Below the pieces are notes generated by a model. It was not told where the DNA came from, did no database searches, and saw nothing but the letters and a program-made list of their open reading frames with translations. The position numbers and the translations under genes were made by a program. This document shows, in pieces, positions 36,507 through 43,694 of a stretch of DNA of 43,694 bases (the first letter of the stretch is position 1; the number at the start of each line of letters is the position of its first letter). Source of the stretch: an uncultured Chlorobiaceae bacterium (lineage in GTDB: Bacteria; Bacteroidota; Chlorobiia; Chlorobiales; Chlorobiaceae); the NCBI GenBank assembly GCA_903939765.1, contig CAJAIK010000031.1:1-43694 (forward strand). The letters run 5' to 3'.

Positions 36507-38291
36507 ATGCCAGAAAAAAAAGAATTACTGAACACTACAAGCAAAACAACAAAACAGGATCCCTCCGTCAAGGATTGTGAGGCCATCTATGCCGGAATCG
36601 GCGCATCAAGGGGAATCTGCATCGGAGAGTGCTACTCTTTTGTCAGGGAGATGTGTCAGCATGAAATCAGGGAGCTGGACGACAACAATATCAGCGAAGA
36701 GATTGAACGCTTTCTTTCTGCCTTGCAGCGATCGGAAAATGAGCTGAAGAAAATTGAACAGGTCACCATAAAAAAACTTGGAAAGGGGTACTCCAATCTT
36801 TTTGAGGCGCAGATCATGATGCTGCATGACCCTGTGCTGATTGAAGCCATTTCCGGACGGATACAATCGGAACGCAAACCGGCGCATCTTGTCATTGAGG
36901 AGGAGTTCGACCACTATCTTGAAAAGTTCATAAATTCCGATAACCAGATGTTCCAGGAGCGTGCTGATGATCTGCACGATATCAAGAACCGCATTATCAG
37001 AAACCTTCAAATACGAAAACTGCATTCATGGATTCCCGAAGGAGTGATCGTTGCCTCCGATAACCTCTCTTCAGCCGATATTATTCTTTTAAGCCGAAGC
37101 AATGTCAAAGGATTTATCACGGATTCGGGGGGAAAGACCTCGCATATTGCCCTGATATGCCGCTCACTCAACATCCCGATTGTTGTCGGGCTTGGCAATA
37201 TTTCCCAGAAGGTATCGACGGGAATGCAGATGATTATTGATGGCAGCACAGGAACCGTTATTACAAACCCTGACGAGAAAACTCTGGCGAGCTATCTGAA
37301 AAAAAATGAGGAGGCTATAAAAAATGAGGCCGACAGCTCCCTCACGGCTGCGCTTCCTGCAACGACAAAATGCGGCATAAGGATCACCTTTTATGCCAAT
37401 ATTGACTTCAAGGAGGAGCTGCAGACTCTGGTCGCCACCGGTGCAGAAGGAGTGGGACTCTTCCGAAGCGAAAACCTCTTCACCGAAGGGACAAAAGTGC
37501 CCAGGGAGTCGGAGCAATATGCCTATTACCTGGAGATGGCTGAAGCGATTACGCCGATGCCTCTCGACATACGCCTTTTTGATATCGGGGGAGACAAGCT
37601 GATCTACTCTCCAGTGAAGGAACCAAATCCAAACCTTGGATGGAGAGGCATAAGGATTCTGATTGATCTGCCGGAAATTCTTGACGCACAGCTCCGGGCT
37701 GCCATCAGGGCAAATATCCATGGCAATATCGACATCCTGATTCCCATGATCATTTCAGTCGATGAGATTCGCCTGGTCAGGGCAATAATCGATAAACACT
37801 ATGAGGAGCTGGCTGCTGAGGCCGATTCGCAGCTTGAAAAACCGGGAGTCGGTGCAATGATCGAGGTTCCGGCAGCGGTCGAACTCATTGATGAGATAAC
37901 CAGATGTGTCGATTTCATCAGCATCGGCACCAACGATCTCACACAGTATACACTTGCCGTAGACCGAAACAATGTGATTGTGCAGGATCTTTTTGAAAAA
38001 TTCCATCCGGCAATAATCCGCCAACTGCACCGGGTGATAACGTCTGCCAATAAAAACCGGTGCAAGGCGATGATCTGCGGCGATATGGGTTCCGACCCTC
38101 TCGCACTGCCCTTTCTGTTGGGGTGTGGACTGAGGAAATTCAGCGTTGTTGTCTCGGATATCGCGAAACTCAAGTCACTGGTGTCACGCTACTCAATCGC
38201 TGAAACCGAAGTGCTTGCACAAAAGTGCATTACGCTTGGTACATCAACTGAAGTCAAAGCCTGCCTGGAAGCGTTCCAGGCAGCACATTGA
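36507..38291 (+). CDS. ptsI: PTS enzyme I (phosphoenolpyruvate-protein phosphotransferase)
   Basis: Enzyme I takes phosphate from phosphoenolpyruvate to His213 (GGKTSHIALICRS) and hands it to HPr. The 594-residue protein has the N-terminal swivelling domain and a complete PEP-binding barrel: GAEGVGLFRSENLF, RLFDIGGDK, NPNLGWRGIR, SIGTNDLTQYTLAVDRNN, and Cys524 in MICGDMGSD. About 20 extra N-terminal residues precede the usual start (AIYAGIGASRG). No HPr or sugar permease is nearby. In bacteria without sugar transport by PTS, such proteins serve a regulatory phosphorelay, which is the likely role in this autotroph. Convergent with ppiD. Confidence 0.93.
   Translation: MPEKKELLNTTSKTTKQDPSVKDCEAIYAGIGASRGICIGECYSFVREMCQHEIRELDDNNISEEIERFLSALQRSENELKKIEQVTIKKLGKGYSNLFEAQIMMLHDPVLIEAISGRIQSERKPAHLVIEEEFDHYLEKFINSDNQMFQERADDLHDIKNRIIRNLQIRKLHSWIPEGVIVASDNLSSADIILLSRSNVKGFITDSGGKTSHIALICRSLNIPIVVGLGNISQKVSTGMQMIIDGSTGTVITNPDEKTLASYLKKNEEAIKNEADSSLTAALPATTKCGIRITFYANIDFKEELQTLVATGAEGVGLFRSENLFTEGTKVPRESEQYAYYLEMAEAITPMPLDIRLFDIGGDKLIYSPVKEPNPNLGWRGIRILIDLPEILDAQLRAAIRANIHGNIDILIPMIISVDEIRLVRAIIDKHYEELAAEADSQLEKPGVGAMIEVPAAVELIDEITRCVDFISIGTNDLTQYTLAVDRNNVIVQDLFEKFHPAIIRQLHRVITSANKNRCKAMICGDMGSDPLALPFLLGCGLRKFSVVVSDIAKLKSLVSRYSIAETEVLAQKCITLGTSTEVKACLEAFQAAH
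38262..38282. other. Perfect 9-bp hairpin at the ptsI/ppiD junction
   Basis: TGCCTGGAA (38262-38270), loop GCG, and TTCCAGGCA (38274-38282) lie in the last codons of ptsI, with ppiD converging 19 bases beyond the ptsI stop. No good U run follows on either strand, so it is at best a non-canonical bidirectional terminator or mRNA 3' end protector. Confidence 0.4.
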
Positions 38292-38309
38292 GTCGGGTTA
38301 CAACGCTCT

Positions 38310-40430
38310 TCAGGGTCGGAAATCCTCAATCTTCGAGCTTTTGCGTACAGCATCAAGATATTCATCAATGAAGAGCTGCTGCTGCTGCTGTGCGGCCCGA
38401 AGCAGTTGCGGGGCTGCCTTTGCCTTTTCGGCCTGCAAGTCAAAACCGGCAGGAAGAACTTTGTTTGCCAAAACCGCAAGAGCGTAACCGTCATTGGTTT
38501 TTACCGGAGCAGAGAGCCTGGAGGGAACAAGCCCCGAAATGGCTTCCACAAGAGGCTGATCAACGCCGTAGCCGGGAATAAAGCCATCGCTCCACCGGAT
38601 ACTGTCGGCAACGACAACCTTGAGTCCTGCATGGGATGCCGCGATCTTTTCAAGCGTCACTCCCGGGGCCTTGGCCATTGCTGCAAGTTTTTTCTCCAAC
38701 GCGGCACCTTTTTTCTCCTGTACCAGTTCAGCCCTGATCTTCGCTTTCAACTCCTGGTCAAGCAGACGGTAACCGGTGTCATTCTTGGCGGTCAATCGCA
38801 TCACAAAAAAACCTTTTTCGGTTTCAAGAACGTCCGAAAGGTCACCCTCTCCCGCTTTGAATGCGAATGCACTCACCTTCTCACTGTAGCCAATCTGCGA
38901 AATCGGCATACGTCTGACAAACTCTCCGGTAGAATTGACGGTCAGCTTGGAAGCGGCGGCGCTTTTGTCGAAACCACTCTCTTTGGCATTTATCTGAAAT
39001 GCCGTGGCCAGTCGTCGTCCACTGTCGACCGTTTCCGTAGAGGGCCTGATGTTCCGGTCAATCTCTGAGCAGACCACTGCACGACTGTCAAAACCAGTCA
39101 CCTTGATAATGTGAAGGCCAAACTGGGTCTGAATGGGCCCGACAATCGAACCTGGACGTGCACTGAAAACCGCTGCAGCAAATTGAGGCACCACACGCTC
39201 TTTGGTGATCCACCCGATATCGCCTCCATTGACGGCACTGCCGGAATCTGCGGAATATTTTTTGGCAAGCAGCTCAAAAGGCACTCCAGCCTGAAGCTGT
39301 TTAAAGATAAACACGGAGAGCTCACGCACTCTCTGGACATCTGCACTGCTTGCAGGATTGAAGCGCAACAGAATATGTGACGCCCTCGCTGCGGGCTGTG
39401 CGGCCTGACTCACCTGCTTGACCTTGAGCAAACGGTATATACCCTGATCGGCTATCGGGCCGACAATTTTACCCGGTGTTAAATTCGAGGGTATGAAAAA
39501 CGCATCACCTGCGGCCACAGAAAAATCGGCACGACTGTAGGCTTTGTTGATCCCTGTCGGATTATCACTCTGAACTTTAACAAGGTCGCTGTCATTAACC
39601 GAGGAGGAAAACTCCGCACGAATGGTTTCAAGTTCGGTACGGACAGCAAGACTGTCTTTTGATGATGGAATCAGGGGAAAAAAGACAAAATCCGCTTTTC
39701 TTGATGGCTTATCCTGTTTGAGGAGCTCTTTATGCTCATCGTAATATTTTTTGATCTCCTCGTCCTTTACCGGAAAACTGCTGTCACTGCCGGCAAAACT
39801 TAACGGAAAGGGAATAAACGAGGCTGAAAAACGGGTGTACACTTTGGTGACAAGATCACCAAGATCCCGGTCGGTTACATGATTGAGGGTCAGCAGCGCC
39901 CTGAGCAGTTTACTCTCTTTGAGCTCCAGACGAATATACTTTTCAAGCTGCAACCATACCTCCTTTTCGCGAGGATCACGACGAACGCTCTCCAGTTTAT
40001 TGCGGTCTATGGCTCCAGTGGCTGGATTTGTAAAATATTGCTGAATCACTCTCGGCGGAGTCTGGCTATTGAGTGCCTCAACCACCTCCTGATCCTGAAG
40101 GGTAATGCCAAATTTCTTAAACTGCTGATCAAGCAAGGTCTGCTTGACCAGGGCTGCCCAAGCCTGCTCCTGAATCCCCAGTTCAACTTCCGGTGTCACT
40201 TCGGCTCCCGGACTCCTCCTTCGGAAATTCTCACTCACCGCCTTGTATATCTCATCATACTGGCTTGAAGAGATAACCTCTCCGTTGACCTTCCCCGCCT
40301 GATTCTGCTTTTTACCGCTGTATCCGGTAAAATTCATACCCCATTCAAAGACAATCAGCGCAAGAAACGCTGCCATAAGCGTATAGAGTATAATATGAGT
40401 CTTATCCCGCAAGCTGGACATTACAGCCAT
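38310..40430 (-). CDS. ppiD: PpiD/SurA-type peptidyl-prolyl isomerase, membrane anchored
   Basis: PpiD-like foldases are anchored in the inner membrane and help proteins leaving the Sec channel. The 706-residue protein has one N-terminal transmembrane segment (residues ~13-34), a SurA_N-like helical region with a VNGEVISSSQYDEIYKAV start, and a parvulin domain (~345-450) with ARASHILLRFNP, LAKKYSADSGSAVNGGDIGW and VGPIQTQFGLHIIKV. A run of five glutamines encoded by (CTG)5 on the plus strand (38376-38390) lies near the C-terminus. ATG 40430 has AAGGGA upstream. It starts 25 bases after pcm and both encode protein-quality factors. Confidence 0.9.
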   Translation of the reverse strand: MAVMSSLRDKTHIILYTLMAAFLALIVFEWGMNFTGYSGKKQNQAGKVNGEVISSSQYDEIYKAVSENFRRRSPGAEVTPEVELGIQEQAWAALVKQTLLDQQFKKFGITLQDQEVVEALNSQTPPRVIQQYFTNPATGAIDRNKLESVRRDPREKEVWLQLEKYIRLELKESKLLRALLTLNHVTDRDLGDLVTKVYTRFSASFIPFPLSFAGSDSSFPVKDEEIKKYYDEHKELLKQDKPSRKADFVFFPLIPSSKDSLAVRTELETIRAEFSSSVNDSDLVKVQSDNPTGINKAYSRADFSVAAGDAFFIPSNLTPGKIVGPIADQGIYRLLKVKQVSQAAQPAARASHILLRFNPASSADVQRVRELSVFIFKQLQAGVPFELLAKKYSADSGSAVNGGDIGWITKERVVPQFAAAVFSARPGSIVGPIQTQFGLHIIKVTGFDSRAVVCSEIDRNIRPSTETVDSGRRLATAFQINAKESGFDKSAAASKLTVNSTGEFVRRMPISQIGYSEKVSAFAFKAGEGDLSDVLETEKGFFVMRLTAKNDTGYRLLDQELKAKIRAELVQEKKGAALEKKLAAMAKAPGVTLEKIAASHAGLKVVVADSIRWSDGFIPGYGVDQPLVEAISGLVPSRLSAPVKTNDGYALAVLANKVLPAGFDLQAEKAKAAPQLLRAAQQQQQLFIDEYLDAVRKSSKIEDFRP

Positions 40431-40455
40431 AAATCATCCCTTCATTAAGATGTTG

Positions 40456-41118
40456 TTAAAAAACAGTTTCGTCCCAACCTTCCCTGCCGACCAGCGGCAC
40501 AAACGTAAAATAATCGAACAGCTCTCTTTTGAAATCGTTACCCTCCTTCCGGATAACCGTCATCTTCTGTGAACCATTCCCGCCAATGGGAACAACCATA
40601 CAGCCCCTTTCGGCAAGCTGGTACATCAGCGACTCCGGCTCTCTTGGAGCCCCTGCCGCAACCACAATACCATCAAACGGCGCCTCATCCTCCCATCCAA
40701 GCGTTCCATCCCCAAAACGGCAGGCCACACCAAAACCAAGCTTCGAAAGAAGTTTTTTTGCCCGCTCATGCAACTCAAAAATTCGTTCCACGCTAAAAAC
40801 CGAATAACCGAGAGCATCAAGAATTGCCGCCTGATAGCCTGACCCCGTACCGATTTCAAGCACACGTCCCGAAGGAGAACGCTCAACGAGCAGGGTTGTC
40901 ATAAAAGCAACCGTATAGGGTTGGGATATGGTCTGCCCGAACCCTATTGGATAAGCGCCATCGTTATAGGCGCAATCCATGGCTTCACGCCCAAAAAAAA
41001 GATGGCGTGGAACCTCAAGAAAAGCATCAAGTACCCGACGGTTGGCTATACCATACCGTTCCAGCGTTTCAACCATCTTCCGGCGCTTGAGACAGCAAAT
41101 CTTCTCTGCCTCTTTCAT
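40456..41118 (-). CDS. pcm: Protein-L-isoaspartate O-methyltransferase
   Basis: Pcm methylates isoaspartyl residues to start repair of aged proteins. The 220-residue protein has RHLFFGREAMDCAYNDGAYP, GFGQTISQPYTVAFMT, the SAM loop VLEIGTGSGYQAAILD and VVAAGAPREPESLMYQL, all typical. The frame is open to a GTG at 41184; the ATG at 41118 (MKEAEKICCLKRRK) gives the usual length but lacks a good Shine-Dalgarno, so the start is moderately certain. Likely cotranscribed with ppiD. Confidence 0.93.
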   Translation of the reverse strand: MKEAEKICCLKRRKMVETLERYGIANRRVLDAFLEVPRHLFFGREAMDCAYNDGAYPIGFGQTISQPYTVAFMTTLLVERSPSGRVLEIGTGSGYQAAILDALGYSVFSVERIFELHERAKKLLSKLGFGVACRFGDGTLGWEDEAPFDGIVVAAGAPREPESLMYQLAERGCMVVPIGGNGSQKMTVIRKEGNDFKRELFDYFTFVPLVGREGWDETVF

Positions 41119-41315
41119 GACAATAAGAACACACGTTGAGCCATTTCTTTCAATCCACCCCTGCGGGCCCTCTGTGCCCGCCACTTAATTGCTAATATTG
41201 CATCAAAAACAACAAAAAACAATGTCGAGGTAACAGTTTACCATTTTTGGCAATAAATACCGCTCAGGGCAAGTGGCGAAACGAGCGAATTCCCCGGATG
41301 GGCATCGAAGACTCC

Positions 41316-42269
41316 CTATTTCCGCTCACGCCCCAGAAGGGCCTGCACAAACTCCGCCCGGTCGAAAAGCTGAAGGTCGTCGATTTTCTCGCCGACACCG
41401 ATATACTTGACCGGCAGTTTTAGTTCACGAGAAATGGAGAGTACAATGCCACCTTTGGACGTCCCGTCAAGTTTGGTAACAACAAGACCGGTAACCTGGA
41501 CAAACTTCGTAAATTCCCTCGCCTGCTGCACAGCATTCTGCCCGGTGGTACCGTCAAGCACCAGCAGCACCTCATGCGGGGCTTCGGGAATCCTTTTTTT
41601 TGCCACTCGCATGATTTTGGCAAGCTCCTCCATCAAGTGGCTTTTGTTATGCAGCCGTCCGGCTGTATCGACGAGCACGACATCGGCATTTCTTGAAACT
41701 GCCGCGCTGACGGCATCATAAACTACAGAGGCCGGATCGGAACCCTGCCCCTGACCGATCATTGGCACACCTGCCCTGTCGGCCCATATCTGAAGCTGTT
41801 CATAAGCTGCTGCCCGGAAGGTGTCGGCGGCCGCTATAATCACTTTTTTACCCGCTTTATCATAATTGTGGGCCAGTTTGGCAACACTGGTGGTCTTGCC
41901 TGCACCATTTACCCCTACAATTAAAATGACATAGGGTTTTGCCGGAAGAGGTGCTTCAAAATCAAGCGGGTGCTCCTCCCCGGTTTCTTCAAGCATGAGC
42001 TGAATCTCCTCCATCAGCATTTTGTTCAGCTCCTCTTCCGAGCGGTAGGTCTCCCTCTTTGCCCGATCCGTGATTGCTTCAACAATCCCGAGTGTCGTCT
42101 CCACACCTACATCGGCGGCAACAAGAATTGTTTCAAGCCCTTCGAGAAACTCTTCGTCTATCTCCGTTTTCCCTTTGGTAATAACGGCAAGCTTTTCCCG
42201 AAACGTATCGCGGGTTTTTTCGAGCCCTTCCTTCAGCCTTGATATTTTGAAATTGTCAAAAAAACCCAT
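41316..42269 (-). CDS. ftsY: Signal recognition particle receptor FtsY
   Basis: FtsY is the SRP receptor GTPase that docks ribosomes making membrane proteins. The 317-residue protein has a short N domain (MGFFDNFKISRLKEGLEKTR) and the NG core with G1 GVNGAGKTTSVAKLA, ADTFRAAAYEQL, G3 DTAGRLHNK, G4 TKLDGTSKGG and the C-terminal GVGEKIDDLQLF. The acidic A domain of E. coli FtsY is missing, as in many bacteria. The frame extends to 42347 but the ATG at 42269 is the family start. It is divergent from thiL. The 197-base gap to pcm shows no gene. Confidence 0.96.
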   Translation of the reverse strand: MGFFDNFKISRLKEGLEKTRDTFREKLAVITKGKTEIDEEFLEGLETILVAADVGVETTLGIVEAITDRAKRETYRSEEELNKMLMEEIQLMLEETGEEHPLDFEAPLPAKPYVILIVGVNGAGKTTSVAKLAHNYDKAGKKVIIAAADTFRAAAYEQLQIWADRAGVPMIGQGQGSDPASVVYDAVSAAVSRNADVVLVDTAGRLHNKSHLMEELAKIMRVAKKRIPEAPHEVLLVLDGTTGQNAVQQAREFTKFVQVTGLVVTKLDGTSKGGIVLSISRELKLPVKYIGVGEKIDDLQLFDRAEFVQALLGRERK

Positions 42270-42380
42270 AAAAAGAGGATATTGTCTTTCTGTTATTGAT
42301 AGTAAAAACCTTGCGGAGGAGAGTGGCAATAAAGCGCACCATACCACAAACCGGAGCTAAAATCTAATTTACGTAAAAAT

Positions 42381-43448
42381 ATGTCATATAAAGCTATGTC
42401 GGAAATCGGGGAGTTCGGCCTGATTGATCGGATCGCCACTCTTGCCGAAACCACCCTTCCGGCTGTGCCGGAACTCCTGACAGGAATAGGTGACGACTGT
42501 GCCGTTTATTCCCCTTCGGCGAAGCTTCTGCAGGTAGCCACCACCGATATGCTGGTCGATCAAGTGCATTTCGATCTTTTGACGACTCCCCTGCGGCATC
42601 TTGGAAGCAAGGCCATCAGCGTCAATGTCTCCGATATCTGCGCCATGAATGCGCTTCCCCGCTATGCGCTGATCTCTCTTGCTGTGCCTGACTCTTTCTC
42701 CGTGCAGATGGTTGAAGAGCTCTACCAGGGAATGAGCCATGCTGCCAAAGAGTACGGCCTTGCCATTGCCGGTGGCGATACCTCTTCATCACGCTCGGGT
42801 CTGTTTATTTCAATCTCGATGATCGGGGAGGTTGCAGAAGAAAAGCTCACCCGCCGAAGCGGTGCCCAACCGGGAGAGCTGCTCTGCATCACAGGCTCTC
42901 TTGGCGGTGCGGCAGCCGGGCTCAAACTCCTCATGCGTGAAAAGGAGATCATGCTGAACCATATCGAAAACAACGAGAGCTACCAGAGAAATGTGATGGC
43001 TGACTTGCAGGAGTACCGCGAGGCGATACAGCAGCAATTGCTCCCCCTTGCCCGAATTGATATTATCCGTTTTTTCCATTCGCGCCATATCCGCCCCTCC
43101 TCAATGATCGACATTTCCGACGGCCTCAGCCCTGACTTGCAACATCTCTGCCGTCATTCAAACGTCGGTGCAATGATTGAAGAAGGCCGTATTCCAATCC
43201 ACGGAAGTACGCGGCGTATTGCCGATGAACTGCAGGATGATGCACTGACCTGGGCACTGACGGGCGGCGAGGAATACCAGTTACTCTTTACCATCCCGAA
43301 AGAGGAGTACAGGGTAATTGCTGATAACAAGGCAATATCGGTCATCGGTGAAACCACCGACAGAAAAGAAGGTGTGCAGTTGAGCGATATTTACGGAATG
43401 AAAATAGACCTCTCCTCAATCAGGGGATTCGATCATTTCAACCAGTAA
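42381..43448 (+). CDS. thiL: Thiamine-monophosphate kinase
   Basis: ThiL phosphorylates thiamine monophosphate to the active cofactor thiamine pyrophosphate. The 355-residue protein has SEIGEFGLIDRIA, GIGDDCAVY (metal/ATP loop), TTDMLVDQVHFDL, AISVNVSDICAMNA, GLAIAGGDTS and SMIDISDGLSPDL, plus GGEEYQLLFT near the end. The start may be 42381 or the ATG at 42396 (MSEIGEF); neither has a Shine-Dalgarno. The 105 bases between it and the tRNA hold no gene. Confidence 0.94.
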   Translation: MSYKAMSEIGEFGLIDRIATLAETTLPAVPELLTGIGDDCAVYSPSAKLLQVATTDMLVDQVHFDLLTTPLRHLGSKAISVNVSDICAMNALPRYALISLAVPDSFSVQMVEELYQGMSHAAKEYGLAIAGGDTSSSRSGLFISISMIGEVAEEKLTRRSGAQPGELLCITGSLGGAAAGLKLLMREKEIMLNHIENNESYQRNVMADLQEYREAIQQQLLPLARIDIIRFFHSRHIRPSSMIDISDGLSPDLQHLCRHSNVGAMIEEGRIPIHGSTRRIADELQDDALTWALTGGEEYQLLFTIPKEEYRVIADNKAISVIGETTDRKEGVQLSDIYGMKIDLSSIRGFDHFNQ

Positions 43449-43553
43449 CCATTTCTATAATAAGAGAAAAAAGAGCACGACCAGAAAAGATTTATTTTTT
43501 TGGGAAAGAGTGCGAAGATGGTAAATTGTTCGTCCTGTCATGTACTGTGATAT

Positions 43554-43639
43554 GCCGAAGTGGCGGAATTGGTAGACGCCCGGGACTTAAAATCCCGTGT
43601 TCAGCAATGGACGTACGGGTTCGATTCCCGTCTTCGGTA
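43554..43639 (+). tRNA. tRNA-Leu, anticodon UAA
   Basis: The 86-base sequence folds with acceptor GCCGAAG/CTTCGGT (G1-U72 wobble, as in E. coli tRNA-Leu UAA), D-arm with GG, anticodon stem CGGGA/TCCCG around CTTAAAA (anticodon TAA at the centre), a long class II variable arm, and T-arm ACGGG-TTCGATT-CCCGT. Discriminator A is at 43639. Only CC, not CCA, follows in the genome, so the terminal A is added by nucleotidyltransferase. Confidence 0.97.
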
Positions 43640-43694
43640 CCTTCGTCTTTCACTCTTTTCCTTTCCTTTCGATGTTGCTGCGATAAAAAACCAA

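Overview
The window is a piece of a green sulfur bacterium chromosome (Chlorobiaceae, Chlorobium/Pelodictyon type). The markers are the chlorosome envelope genes csmC and csmA, an anaerobic bacteriochlorophyll cluster bchH-bchM-bchE, and a Bacteroidota/Chlorobiota-style TonB receptor. Many starts lack a strong Shine-Dalgarno. The species cannot be fixed from this stretch. Most of the window is ordinary chromosomal core; no insertion sequence, CRISPR array or prophage is visible.

Layout. 1-5066 (minus) is the 5' part of a very large RTX/type I secreted protein: three blocks of exactly seven delta-60 repeats separated by two nearly identical Ig-like modules, then RTX calcium-binding repeats running off the window edge. 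5334-6589 (minus) is nadC-acpS. 6879-8208 (plus) is a YopX-domain gene followed by folB-folK. 8229-13211 (minus) is the chlorosome cluster: Get3/ArsA-like ATPase, csmC, csmA, a PH-like protein and a second Get3/ArsA-like ATPase. 13423-15930 (plus) is pyrK, ssb, holA. 15945-18383 holds a divergent pair, an extended SDR (minus) and a serine-palmitoyltransferase-like PLP enzyme (plus), a likely sphingolipid module. 18694-27813 (plus) is a TonB-dependent receptor followed by bchH, bchM, bchE. 27999-38291 (plus) is a long head-to-tail run: rfaE2, tamB, coaBC, type-4 uracil-DNA glycosylase, dnaB, ptsI. 38310-42269 (minus) is ppiD, pcm and ftsY. thiL and tRNA-Leu(UAA) close the window on the plus strand.

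How it works together. bchH, bchM and bchE carry out consecutive steps from protoporphyrin IX to protochlorophyllide, and csmA/csmC build the chlorosome envelope that houses the pigments. The most interesting context is the csm cluster. Two paralogous Get3-like ATPases, each with a C-terminal alpha-crystallin/HSP20-like domain and without the zinc CxxC of eukaryotic Get3, bracket csmC, csmA and an uncharacterised PH-like protein. This suggests a targeting or chaperone module for photosynthetic envelope or membrane biogenesis. The spt-like/SDR pair is the second candidate system. Envelope genes (rfaE2, tamB, ppiD) and replication genes (ssb, holA, dnaB, udg) fill the rest.
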